A stretch of DNA of 8,367 nucleotides from Terriglobales bacterium (GTDB taxonomy: Bacteria; Acidobacteriota; Terriglobia; Terriglobales; Acidobacteriaceae). Positions within the stretch are counted from its first letter, which is position 1. The number at the start of each line of letters is the position of its first letter. Shown piece after piece: positions 1 to 7,040 of this stretch. The stretch covers positions 1 to 8,367 of the forward strand of contig JAATFE010000301.1 in the NCBI GenBank assembly GCA_015655365.1. Reading direction: 5' to 3'. The notes under the pieces are model-generated. The model made no database searches and was not told where the DNA came from. It saw only the letters and a program-made list of their open reading frames with translations. Position numbers and translations under genes: made by a program.

Positions 1-1328
1 GCAAGGCCCATTCCTGAGCCTTTGCCTCCGCTTTTTTTGCCGCGATAAAACTTCTCGAAGATCAGGGGCAGGTCGAGGGCATCGATGCCGGGGCCGCTGT
101 CTTCTACGCAAAACTCAAGACAGTCGCCGACGCGCTTACTGCTCAAGACGATGCGGCTGCCACGCGGGGAGTAGGCGGCGGCATTCTCCAAAAGGTGACG
201 GAGCACACGCCCCAGCAGGTGGGGATCGAACCATGCTGGCTCGTCGTCGCCCTCGACGGCAATCTTGACCCGGTGCGCAGCCAGAATCTTGTGCGCCTCT
301 TCCACGGCTTGTTCCAGCACGGCGCGAGGATGCTGCGGAACCAGCTTTACCTGGACCACATTGGCGTCGATTTCGGCCATTTCCACGGCCTCACCGATCA
401 ACACATCGAGCCGCGAAGCCTCCTCGTCGACGATGGCTGCAAGGTCCAGGCGCGAAGCCTCGTCCAGCCCTTCGGACTGTAGCAGGGTCGTGGCGGCGGC
501 CCGGATTGAGGTCAATGGCGTGCGCAGCTCGTGAGTCAGCGAGTCGATCAGCGCGGTACGCAGCCGCTCTCCCTCGCGGGCGGCTTCCATGCGCGTCGAG
601 GCCTCGATGGCGATAGACCGGGTGAGCACGATGGCAACCTGGGCGCTGACCGCGGTGGCCACTTCGCGCGAAAGCGCGGCTGGCCGCCAGCCCAGGGCGC
701 CCACCGGGCGCAGGCCCAGGGTCAGGACCATGGCAGAGACACTTTCCGGCCCGATCAGGGTGGGATTATAACCCTGCGTCATGGAGCGCAGGTTGGCCTT
801 CATGCTTTCAGGCGGATTGGCGATTGAAGCATAGAACTCATCGCGATCGCCGATGTAGAGCACCACCCCATCGAGGGAAAAGATGCGATGGATCAACCGG
901 GGCAGGTCGCGGATGAGCCCGGCGGCGTCTTCGTGCAGCATCATCTCCTGGCTCAGGGCATAGAGCCGCTCGACGTCTTCGCGGCGCTGTTCAGCCTGCC
1001 CAGCCTGACGGCGCGCCAACTCGGCGACCCGGCTCACCACGACGCAACTGGCCAAAAAAGAAATGAGGGCTACCCACTCCTGTCCGCCGGCCAGCCGCAG
1101 AGTGTGAAAAGGGGGCAGAAAGAAATAATCGAACGACAGGGAGCAGAGAACCGCAATGTAAAGAGCGAGCCAGACTCCGGCCTGGGTGGAGGACCAGACC
1201 ACCACCACCAGAAAGACCATGGCGGCCGCGGTGGAGTTGGCCCCCGCCCACACCAGCAGCGCAGTGGTAAGCGCCGTGATGAGCGCGCCCACGAACCAGT
1301 GAATTACGCCCCGCGAATCGGAGACCAC
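1..1328 (-). CDS. kdpD: KdpD-like sensor histidine kinase without the N-terminal KdpD/Usp half (3' end cut by window)
   Basis: Membrane histidine kinase, presumably the partner of the adjacent KdpE. About 442 residues are visible; the reading frame is open through position 1, so the last few dozen residues lie outside. Order seen: four hydrophobic segments (about residues 8-28, 33-47, 51-70, 85-99) with the DUF4118-type motif FDYFFLPPF at 66-74; a GAF-like region (about 105-250); HisKA with SLTHELRTPLTS and phospho-accepting His266; then the ATPase domain with N-box Asn382, G1 DSGPGID from Asp410 and G2 GSGMGL at the edge. The GTG start at 1328 is chosen because a perfect GGAGG lies 9 nt upstream (1342-1338). 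An in-frame ATG at 1364 lacks a good ribosome site and would add 12 residues. Full-length KdpD proteins carry a KdpD (PF02702) and Usp sensor region of several hundred residues before DUF4118; here it is absent. The gene is divergent from kdpE rather than in its operon. It could be another DUF4118 kinase, but its position favours Kdp control. Confidence 0.88.
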   Translation of the reverse strand, partial: MVSDSRGVIHWFVGALITALTTALLVWAGANSTAAAMVFLVVVVWSSTQAGVWLALYIAVLCSLSFDYFFLPPFHTLRLAGGQEWVALISFLASCVVVSRVAELARRQAGQAEQRREDVERLYALSQEMMLHEDAAGLIRDLPRLIHRIFSLDGVVLYIGDRDEFYASIANPPESMKANLRSMTQGYNPTLIGPESVSAMVLTLGLRPVGALGWRPAALSREVATAVSAQVAIVLTRSIAIEASTRMEAAREGERLRTALIDSLTHELRTPLTSIRAAATTLLQSEGLDEASRLDLAAIVDEEASRLDVLIGEAVEMAEIDANVVQVKLVPQHPRAVLEQAVEEAHKILAAHRVKIAVEGDDEPAWFDPHLLGRVLRHLLENAAAYSPRGSRIVLSSKRVGDCLEFCVEDSGPGIDALDLPLIFEKFYRGKKSGGKGSGMGL

Positions 1329-1337
1329 GTGCTTGTA

Positions 1338-1342
1338 CCTCC
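1338..1342 (-). promoter_or_regulatory. Ribosome binding site that decides the kinase start
   Basis: On the minus strand GGAGG is followed by 9 nt and GTG (1328-1326). It is the only strong Shine-Dalgarno match near any possible start of the kinase, and it argues for the short N-terminus and against the ATG at 1364. Confidence 0.7.
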
Positions 1343-1349
1343 ACGGTGC

Positions 1350-1378
1350 ATGATAACCGGCCATCCCGATGATGTAAT
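1350..1378. promoter_or_regulatory. Overlapping divergent promoters for kdpE (+) and the kinase (-), candidate
   Basis: On the plus strand, ATGATA (1350-1355), 17 bp and TGTAAT (1373-1378) resemble a sigma-70 promoter with its start near 1385, leaving a short kdpE leader that contains AAGAAGGA. On the minus strand, the same hexamers read in reverse as ATTACA, 17 bp and TATCAT. That puts the start near 1343, just before the kinase's GGAGG. Each -35 element would therefore be the other promoter's -10. The match is by eye (4/6 and 5/6 to consensus on each strand) and untested. Confidence 0.4.
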
Positions 1379-1400
1379 CTTCCCAAGAAAGAAGGACGAC

Positions 1401-2096
1401 ATGCCGGGCAGAATTCTGGTCATCGACGACGAACCACAGATCACCCGCGTGCTGCGCGCCGCGCTCTCCGCGCAGGGCTACGACGTGCGCACCGCCAACG
1501 AACCGGAAGAGGGCCTGCTGCTGTTTCGCGAGTGGTCTCCCGACCTGGTGGTGACCGACCTGATGATGCCTTCGATGAGCGGCGTCGAAGTCTGCCGCGC
1601 CATTCGCATGCAATCCACCACGCCGGTGCTGGTTCTTTCGGTACGGGATCACGAGCGGTCCAAGGTGGAGGCGCTGGATGCGGGCGCAGACGACTATGTG
1701 ACCAAGCCCTTCAGCATTCAGGAGCTGCTGGCGCGGGTGAGGGCGCATCTGCGCCGCGCCCCGGAGCGGACCACGGCGGCGATCGAGACCGGGGACTTCA
1801 TGGTGGATGTTGCCGCCCACAGCATCACCGTGCAGGGCAAGCCGATTCACCTGACGCCCAAGGAATTCGACCTGCTGCTCCATCTGGCACGACAGGCCGG
1901 GAAGGTCATTACCCATCGTGCTCTGTTGACAGCGGTTTGGGGAGCACAGTCGGCGCATCAACCGGAGTATCTGCGCGTGTTCGTGGGGCAATTGCGCAAG
2001 AAGCTCGAAGCCGAGACGGGCAAACAGTACATTCAGACCGAGCCCTGGGTGGGATACCGATTCATCCCCGAGGGATGGGCTGGCGTCGAGGAATAA
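1401..2096 (+). CDS. kdpE: KdpE, OmpR/PhoB-family response regulator
   Basis: 231-residue transcription factor; E. coli KdpE has 225. The receiver domain (about 1-118) opens with RILVIDDEP and shows the acidic pair Asp9/Asp10, phospho-acceptor Asp53 in TDLMMP, Ser80 and Lys102 in VTKPF. The C-terminal winged-helix domain (about 130-225) contains LTPKEFDLLLHLA, a recognition-helix segment YLRVFVGQLRKKLE and the closing wing VGYRFI. Once phosphorylated it should dimerise and activate kdpFABC in the cytoplasm. ATG 1401 is chosen because the receiver fold starts there and AAGAAGGA lies just upstream. The frame stays open further upstream to 888, but that stretch lies antisense to the kinase gene and its residues look non-coding. 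The gene points toward kdpFABC across about 300 bp, so some read-through into the transporter genes is possible. Assignment as KdpE rather than another OmpR-family regulator rests on sequence and context. Confidence 0.93.
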   Translation: MPGRILVIDDEPQITRVLRAALSAQGYDVRTANEPEEGLLLFREWSPDLVVTDLMMPSMSGVEVCRAIRMQSTTPVLVLSVRDHERSKVEALDAGADDYVTKPFSIQELLARVRAHLRRAPERTTAAIETGDFMVDVAAHSITVQGKPIHLTPKEFDLLLHLARQAGKVITHRALLTAVWGAQSAHQPEYLRVFVGQLRKKLEAETGKQYIQTEPWVGYRFIPEGWAGVEE

Positions 2097-2218
2097 CCGC
2101 AGCATCCACAAGCCCTCAAAAGGCAGAGCCAAAATCGGATTTCCATACGCGGCCCGCCGCCCAAAGGACACCCCGTCGTGCCTTGGCAGGCTCCGTGCCC
2201 TGCGCAAGCTGAAGCGCC
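2097..2218. other. Spacer after kdpE, no recognised feature
   Basis: About 120 bp between the kdpE stop and the operator. I see no gene, no convincing terminator (only 4-bp stems such as GCCT/AGGC near 2180-2191, without a T-run) and no repeat. The lack of a terminator leaves kdpE-kdpFABC read-through possible. Confidence 0.5.
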
Positions 2219-2257
2219 CCTTACGCTTCCCTTTGCAGGTCCTTACGCTTCCCTTAC
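2219..2257 (+). promoter_or_regulatory. Putative KdpE operator: four hexamers at 11-bp steps
   Basis: CCTTAC occurs at 2219-2224, 2241-2246 and 2252-2257, with the variant CCTTTG at 2230-2235. All four starts are exactly 11 bp apart. A 15-bp direct repeat, CCTTACGCTTCCCTT, is at 2219-2233 and 2241-2255. OmpR/PhoB-family regulators bind head-to-tail half-sites repeated about once per helical turn (11 bp in the pho box), and KdpE belongs to this family. The block ends 11 bp before a -10-like hexamer, where an activator replacing the -35 contact would sit. Two KdpE dimers could bind side by side. That KdpE is the protein that binds is inferred from position and family. Confidence 0.65.
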
Positions 2258-2268
2258 AGAAGATTTCG

Positions 2269-2274
2269 CATACT
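2269..2274 (+). promoter_or_regulatory. -10-like element of the kdpFABC promoter
   Basis: CATACT matches TATAAT at 4 of 6 positions and sits 11 bp after the last operator hexamer. No good -35 is present apart from the operator itself, as expected for an activator-dependent promoter. Transcription would begin near 2281. Confidence 0.4.
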
Positions 2275-2280
2275 CAAAAA

Positions 2281-2401
2281 GGCACGAGCTAGTAGGGCCG
2301 TGGCCATGGCTCGCGTGGGAACCGCCGTTCCGGGGTACAAACCGGTCGACGCTTACCGACAAGAGACCGTGCGCCGTGCCCCTGGAAAAGCGAGACCTGC
2401 G
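2281..2401 (+). promoter_or_regulatory. Long leader of the kdp transcript, possibly structured
   Basis: About 120 nt lie between the inferred transcription start and the first small gene. GGCACG (2281-2286) can pair with CGTGCC (2375-2380), closing the region. Inside, CGAGC (2285-2289) can pair with GCTCG (2309-2313), in competition with the end of the first stem. GGAAC (2318-2322) can pair with GTTCC (2327-2331) around a 4-nt loop, and CGGTC (2343-2347) with GACCG (2365-2369). The closing stem ends about 20 nt before the first start codon. Stems this short are common by chance in GC-rich DNA, so this is only a candidate regulatory leader. No known riboswitch class is recognised. Confidence 0.25.
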
Positions 2402-2488
2402 ATGCAAGATTTGACGATGTTGCTATTCACCGTAATTTTCTTCGCCCTGGCGTTTCTCTACGTCAAGGCCTGCCAGAAGCTGAGGTAA
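2402..2488 (+). CDS. 28-residue single-span membrane peptide upstream of kdpF
   Basis: Reads MQDLTMLLFT at the N-terminus, a continuous hydrophobic segment at about residues 5-20 (VIFFALAFLYV in its second half), and a basic tail ending KACQKLR. The stop codon overlaps the region providing the kdpF ribosome site (TGAGG), and kdpF begins 3 nt later, so the two are probably translationally coupled. Its own ribosome site is weak (GGAAAAG 11 nt upstream, or a GAG nearer). From memory, short peptides of this kind, with FFALA and a Y-V-x-x-C motif, precede kdpF in many Kdp operons outside enterobacteria; they carry no assigned function. A role as an extra small subunit or assembly factor of the pump is inference. 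It is not a second KdpF: it lacks the YLxxxLLxPExF-like ending. Confidence 0.7.
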   Translation: MQDLTMLLFTVIFFALAFLYVKACQKLR

Positions 2489-2491
2489 CCC

Positions 2492-2581
2492 ATGGATCTC
2501 ATCACGGTTGTTGCCCTGATTCTGTCCGTTCTTCTGCTTGGTTATCTGGCCCTCACCCTGCTTTATCCGGAGAAGTTCTAA
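2492..2581 (+). CDS. kdpF: KdpF, small stabilising subunit of the K+-transporting ATPase
   Basis: 29 residues, the same length as E. coli KdpF. It starts MDLITVVALI, is a single transmembrane helix for almost its whole length, and ends LTLLYPEKF, the usual KdpF-style ending (L-x-x-P-E-x-F). In E. coli, KdpF lies in the membrane against KdpA and stabilises the complex. TGAGG lies 7 nt before the ATG. Its TAA (2579-2581) directly abuts the kdpA ATG at 2582, indicating translational coupling. Confidence 0.9.
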   Translation: MDLITVVALILSVLLLGYLALTLLYPEKF

Positions 2582-4312
2582 ATGTCCGCCAACGGTTGGT
2601 TGCAGTTTGCCCTTTTCTCCGTGATCCTGCTGGCAAGCGTTCGTCCCGTGGGCATCTATCTGGCCCGCGTTCTGGAAGGTGAACGCACCTGGCTGGATCG
2701 AGTTCTCCACCCCATCGAGAGGCTCATTTACAAGTTGTCCGGCGTGGACTCGGCCCACGAGATGAACTGGCGCGAGTATGCCTTCGCGGTGCTGGGCTTC
2801 TCCGCCGTCAGCATGGTGCTGACCTACGCCATTGAGCGCCTGCAGCAGTTTTTGCCGTTCAATCCGCAGGGACTGGCCGCCGTCGGGCCCGATCTCGCCT
2901 GGAACACCGCCGCCAGCTTCACGACCAACACGAACTGGCAGTCGTATGTGCCCGAAACCACCATGAGCTATTTCACCCAGATGGTGGGGCTGGCCTATCA
3001 CAACTTCGGCAGCGCCGCGGTGGGCATCGCGGTGGCCGTAGCCCTGATTCGCGGCATCAAGCGGACCACCTCGACGACCATCGGCAACTTCTGGGTCGAC
3101 ATGACGCGCACGTTCCTCTACGTGCTGGTGCCGGCATCGCTGGTCTATGCGCTGCTGCTGGTTGGCCAGGGCGTGCCGCAGAATTTGAAGGCCTATACGA
3201 CGGCGCATCCGTTGGAGCAGCCCAAGCAGACGCAGACCATTGCGCAGGGGCCGGTCGCTTCGCAGGAAGCCATCAAGATGCTGGGCACCAACGGCGGCGG
3301 TTTCTTCAATGCCAATAGCGCCCATCCCTTCGAGAATCCCACGCCGCTGTCAAACCTGCTGCAAATGCTCTCGATCTTCATCATTCCGGCGGGACTCACC
3401 TATACGCTGGGCCGCATGACCGGTTCGCCGGGGCATGGATGGGCCGTGCTGGCCGCCATGTTCGTGCTTTTCACGGCAGGATTCGCCACTGTGTACTGGG
3501 CTGAAGCACACCCCCATGCTCTGATTCATGGCGCGGCGCAGACCGCCACGCTGACCGCCCCCGGCGGAAATATGGAAGGCAAGGAAGTGCGCAACGGCAT
3601 TGCCGCCAGTTCCCTATTCGCCACTATCACCACGGACGCCAGTTGCGGCGCCGTGACCAGCATGCACGACTCGCTCACGCCGCTGGGCGGCATGGTGGTG
3701 CTGATCAACATCATGATGGGCGAAGTGGTCTTTGGAGGGGTGGGCTCGGGCCTGTACGGCATCCTGATCATGGTGGTGCTGGCGGTGTTCATCGCCGGCC
3801 TCATGGTGGGCCGCACGCCCGAATACCTGGGCAAGAAGATCGAGGCGTACGACGTGAAGATGTCCATGCTGTACGTGCTCATCTTCCCGCTGATCATTCT
3901 CGCGTTCACGGCGGTCTTTGTGCTGTCGCCGACCATTGGTCTCTCCAGCCTTGCCAATCAAGGGCCGCACGGATTGACCGAGATTCTTTACGCCTACACC
4001 TCCGGGGCGGGTAACAACGGCTCGGCCTTCGCGGGACTGAACGCCAACACCTGGTGGTACAACGTGATGCTGGGCTGGACGATGCTGGCCGGACGGCTTT
4101 TGATGATGATTCCGGTGCTTGCACTGGCCGGTAACCTGGCCAGCAAAAAGAGCGTGCCTCCTTCGCCCGGCACTTTCCCAGTAAATACGGGGCTGTTTGC
4201 CACGCTGCTGGTTGGTGTCATCGTGATCTTGAGCGCGCTCACCTTCTTCCCGGCACTGAGCCTGGGCCCCATCCTGGAACACCTCGTGCTTAAAGCAGGG
4301 CAGGTTTTCTAA
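2582..4312 (+). CDS. kdpA: KdpA, potassium-binding and channel subunit
   Basis: 576-residue integral membrane protein (E. coli 557) of the SKT superfamily, expected to have ten membrane helices and four pore loops. All four selectivity-filter segments are visible: TTNTNWQ (114-120), GTNGGGFFNANSAHPFENP (235-253), DASCGAV (352-358) followed by the MHDSLTPLGG stretch, and GNNGSAF (477-483). KdpA takes K+ from the periplasm with high affinity and passes it through an inter-subunit tunnel to KdpB. GGAG about 9 nt before the ATG, inside the end of kdpF, provides the ribosome site. The gene is 36 bp from kdpB. No frameshift or missing filter residue is seen, so it should be functional. Confidence 0.98.
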   Translation: MSANGWLQFALFSVILLASVRPVGIYLARVLEGERTWLDRVLHPIERLIYKLSGVDSAHEMNWREYAFAVLGFSAVSMVLTYAIERLQQFLPFNPQGLAAVGPDLAWNTAASFTTNTNWQSYVPETTMSYFTQMVGLAYHNFGSAAVGIAVAVALIRGIKRTTSTTIGNFWVDMTRTFLYVLVPASLVYALLLVGQGVPQNLKAYTTAHPLEQPKQTQTIAQGPVASQEAIKMLGTNGGGFFNANSAHPFENPTPLSNLLQMLSIFIIPAGLTYTLGRMTGSPGHGWAVLAAMFVLFTAGFATVYWAEAHPHALIHGAAQTATLTAPGGNMEGKEVRNGIAASSLFATITTDASCGAVTSMHDSLTPLGGMVVLINIMMGEVVFGGVGSGLYGILIMVVLAVFIAGLMVGRTPEYLGKKIEAYDVKMSMLYVLIFPLIILAFTAVFVLSPTIGLSSLANQGPHGLTEILYAYTSGAGNNGSAFAGLNANTWWYNVMLGWTMLAGRLLMMIPVLALAGNLASKKSVPPSPGTFPVNTGLFATLLVGVIVILSALTFFPALSLGPILEHLVLKAGQVF

Positions 4313-4348
4313 CCCATACCGCATCAGGACAAGACGAAACGGACTGTC

Positions 4349-6382
4349 ATGGCTGAGAAGAAAAGTCTTTGGAATACGGAAATCATGGCCCAGGCGCTGC
4401 TGGATTCGGTACGCAAGCTCGATCCTCGCGGCATGGTCAAGAACCCGGTGATGTTTGTGGTGGAAGTGGGAAGCGTGCTCACCACGGCGCTGCTCATCGA
4501 TAACACCATCAATCACCGCCCCGGCTTCGGGTTTAACCTTCAGATCACCCTCTGGTTGTGGTTCACGGTGCTGTTTGCGAACTTTGCCGAAGCCATGGCC
4601 GAGGGCCGCGGCAAGGCGCAGGCCGACACGCTGCGCAAGGCCAAGGGCGAGACCATCGCCCGACGCTACACCGCGGACGGAAGTTTGGAAGACGTTGCCA
4701 GCGCGCTGCTCCGCCTGGGCGACGTGATCTATGTCGAGGCCAACCACTACATCGCCGGCGACGGCGAAGTGATTGAAGGCGTGGCTTCGGTGGACGAGTC
4801 GGCCATTACCGGCGAGTCGGCTCCCGTGATTCGCGAGGCGGGCGGCGACCGGTCGGCCGTGACCGGCGGGACCAAGGTGCTTTCGGACTGGATCAAGGTC
4901 CGCATCACCTCCAACCCCGGCGAGACCTTCCTGGACCGCATGATTGCGCTGGTTGAGGGCGCGACACGGCAGAAGACGCCCAACGAGATCGCGCTGAGCA
5001 TTCTGCTCTCTGGACTGACCATCGTCTTTCTGCTGGCCGTGGTGACCTTGCAGCCCTTCGCCATGTACTCCAAGGCTCCGCAGACCGTTTTCGTGCTGGT
5101 CTCGCTGCTGGTCTGCCTGATTCCGACAACCATCGGCGGACTGCTGTCGGCCATCGGCATTGCGGGCATGGACCGGCTGGTGCAGTACAACGTGCTGGCC
5201 ATGAGCGGGCGCGCGGTGGAAGCCGCGGGCGACGTGAATACCCTGCTGCTCGACAAGACCGGCACCATCACCCTGGGCAACCGCCAGGCGACGGAGTTTT
5301 TGACCGCTCCGGACATCAGCCCGGAACGGCTGGCCAACGCGGCGCAGCTTGCGTCGCTTTCGGATGAGACGCCGGAAGGCCGGTCCATCGTGGTGCTGGC
5401 CAAGACGGAATATAACCTGCGCGGCCGCGACCTGAGCGGGATTCATGCGGAGTTCGTTCCCTTCACCGCGCAGACCCGCATGAGCGGCGTGAACCTGCCC
5501 GGCACCCGCATCCGCAAGGGTTCGGTGGACGCGATTGCCCGCTTCCTGGAAGACCAGGGCTCGTCGCTACCGCAGAAGGTCCGCGAGCATGTGGAGAATG
5601 TGGCCCGTCTGGGCGGCACTCCGCTGGTGGTGGCAGAGAACTCGACCGCCTTGGGCGTCATCCACCTCAAGGACATTGTGAAGGGCGGCCTGAAGGAGCG
5701 GCTGGCCCGGTTGCGCGCCATGGGCATCCGCACCATCATGATCACCGGCGACAACCCGTTGACCGCGGCAGTGATTGCACGCGAGGCCGGTGTGGACGAC
5801 TTTTTGGCCGAAGCCAAGCCCAAGGACAAGATGGACCTGATCAAGCGCGAACAGGCCAAGGGCAAGCTGGTGGCCATGACCGGCGACGGCACCAACGACG
5901 CGCCGGCACTGGCCCAGGCCGATGTGGGCGTGGCGATGAACTCCGGCACGCAAGCGGCGAAGGAAGCCGGGAACATGGTCGACCTCGACTCCAACCCGAC
6001 GAAACTCATCGAAATTGTCGAGATCGGCAAACAGTTGCTGATGACGCGCGGCGCGCTGACCACCTTTAGCATCTCCAACGATGTGGCCAAATATTTTGCC
6101 ATCATTCCGGCCATGTTTGCCGGGGCGTTTCCCGTGCTGAACGCGCTCAACATCATGTACCTGCACTCGCCGCAGTCGGCGATTCTGTCGGCGGTCATCT
6201 TCAACGCGCTGATTATCGTGGCGCTGATTCCGCTGGCGCTCAAGGGCGTGAAGTACCAGCCCAAGCCGGCCGATGCGCTGCTGAGGCGCAACCTGCTGAT
6301 CTACGGCGTGGGCGGCGTGGTTGTGCCCTTCATCGGCATCAAGATCATCGATTTGTTCCTGGTCGCCCTGCATCTAGCGTAA
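4349..6382 (+). CDS. kdpB: KdpB, P-type ATPase subunit
   Basis: 677 residues (E. coli 682), a type IA P-type ATPase that couples ATP hydrolysis to K+ import. Seen in order: first helix pair (about 31-85); actuator loop TGES (154-157); PTTIGGL in helix M4 (259-265); phosphorylation motif DKTGTIT with Asp302; nucleotide-domain residues Phe372 (FTAQTRMSG) and Lys390 (KGSVDA); TGDNP (466-470); hinge GDGTNDAP (512-519); and Asp578/Lys581 in SNDVAK, equivalent to the E. coli Asp583/Lys586 pair of M5 thought to drive coupling. Numbering runs a constant 5 below E. coli, so Ser157 corresponds to Ser162, whose phosphorylation inhibits the E. coli pump at high K+. The ribosome site is weak (GGA near -10). 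All catalytic residues are intact. Confidence 0.98.
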   Translation: MAEKKSLWNTEIMAQALLDSVRKLDPRGMVKNPVMFVVEVGSVLTTALLIDNTINHRPGFGFNLQITLWLWFTVLFANFAEAMAEGRGKAQADTLRKAKGETIARRYTADGSLEDVASALLRLGDVIYVEANHYIAGDGEVIEGVASVDESAITGESAPVIREAGGDRSAVTGGTKVLSDWIKVRITSNPGETFLDRMIALVEGATRQKTPNEIALSILLSGLTIVFLLAVVTLQPFAMYSKAPQTVFVLVSLLVCLIPTTIGGLLSAIGIAGMDRLVQYNVLAMSGRAVEAAGDVNTLLLDKTGTITLGNRQATEFLTAPDISPERLANAAQLASLSDETPEGRSIVVLAKTEYNLRGRDLSGIHAEFVPFTAQTRMSGVNLPGTRIRKGSVDAIARFLEDQGSSLPQKVREHVENVARLGGTPLVVAENSTALGVIHLKDIVKGGLKERLARLRAMGIRTIMITGDNPLTAAVIAREAGVDDFLAEAKPKDKMDLIKREQAKGKLVAMTGDGTNDAPALAQADVGVAMNSGTQAAKEAGNMVDLDSNPTKLIEIVEIGKQLLMTRGALTTFSISNDVAKYFAIIPAMFAGAFPVLNALNIMYLHSPQSAILSAVIFNALIIVALIPLALKGVKYQPKPADALLRRNLLIYGVGGVVVPFIGIKIIDLFLVALHLA

Positions 6383-6418
6383 ACAAGGGGGCCGAAGCCG
6401 ACCCCGAGGAGAGTTGCC

Positions 6419-6985
6419 GTGCATTCCGTTTGGAAGACATCTATCCGCTACACCCTGGTCACCGCGGTCCTGTTGGGCCTGGGCTATCCGCTCGTTGTCA
6501 CCGGCATCGCCGGTGTCCTGCTCCCCCATAAGGCCGGGGGAAGCCTGATTCTCAAGGACGGCCAGGTCATCGGCTCCGAACTGCTGGCGCAAAGCTTCAC
6601 GAGCGACCGCTATTTCCATCCCCGGCCCTCGGCAGCGGGCAGCGGCTACGACGCCAGCGCCTCGGGAGGCTCCAACCTTGCCCAGTCGAGCAAGACGCTC
6701 GTTGATCGCATCCAGGGGTCCATCGACAAGCTTTCCGCCGAGAACCCTGGGCTGCCGGTGCCAATCGACATGGTCACCACTTCCGCCTCGGGCCTAGATC
6801 CGGACGTCACGCCCGACAACGCGATCTTCCAGGCCCGCCGCATCTCCAAGGCGCGCGGCATCGACGAGGACCGCATCCGCAAGCTGGTTCAGCAGCATGT
6901 GATCAGCAGGCAGCTTGGCGTTTTGGGCGAGGCGCGGGTGAACGTGCTCGAACTGAATCTGGATCTCGACAAGATGACGAAGTAA
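6419..6985 (+). CDS. kdpC: KdpC, accessory subunit of the K+-transporting ATPase
   Basis: 188 residues (E. coli 190). One N-terminal helix (about residues 11-35, TLVTAVLLGLGYP onward) anchors a soluble domain. Typical KdpC signatures follow: IGSELLAQSF (51-60), the YFHPRPSAAG segment (65-74), then PVPIDMVTTSASGLDPD and ARGIDEDRI. KdpC completes the KdpFABC complex and is thought to aid K+ or ATP affinity. The start is GTG, chosen because GAGGAG lies about 7 nt upstream and the protein then opens MHSVWKT like its relatives. It is the last gene of the operon; a kdpD gene, which often follows kdpC, is not here. Confidence 0.96.
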   Translation: MHSVWKTSIRYTLVTAVLLGLGYPLVVTGIAGVLLPHKAGGSLILKDGQVIGSELLAQSFTSDRYFHPRPSAAGSGYDASASGGSNLAQSSKTLVDRIQGSIDKLSAENPGLPVPIDMVTTSASGLDPDVTPDNAIFQARRISKARGIDEDRIRKLVQQHVISRQLGVLGEARVNVLELNLDLDKMTK

Positions 6986-7010
6986 CACGGCGGTCTTGTG
7001 CGAAATGCGC

Positions 7011-7040
7011 AACGGGGAAGGGCCTTGGCCCTTCCCCGTT
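7011..7040 (+). terminator. Inverted repeat ending the kdp operon
   Basis: A perfect 14-bp inverted repeat: AACGGGGAAGGGCC (7011-7024), TT, and its complement (7027-7040). It starts 25 bp after the kdpC stop. The following GTGTTTGCGG is only a poor T-tract, so termination may be partial or the hairpin may mainly protect the mRNA 3' end. Confidence 0.65.

Noticed and set aside
991..1386. 131-codon minus-strand frame over the kinase N-terminus
   Set aside because: Out of frame with the kinase; the kinase frame gives recognisable DUF4118 sequence while this one is low-complexity Gly/Arg/His.
888..1400. N-terminal extension of KdpE by 171 residues
   Set aside because: The receiver domain begins at Met 1401 with a ribosome site; the upstream residues are antisense to the kinase gene and look non-coding.
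2281..2401. c-di-AMP (ydaO-type) riboswitch
   Set aside because: GGAACCG followed by GGGGT at 2318-2336 recalls parts of the class, but the leader is too short and the conserved 3' segment around CCGACAGCUAAC is not matched, so I do not call it.
2423..3325. 300-codon open frame on the minus strand opposite kdpF/kdpA
   Set aside because: Same composition as other shadow frames, and opposite the intact kdpF and kdpA.
3614..5446. 610-codon open frame on the minus strand opposite kdpA/kdpB
   Set aside because: It lies antisense to two clearly real genes, is very rich in His, Gln, Arg and Gly, and shows no domain. Long shadow frames are expected in GC-rich DNA.
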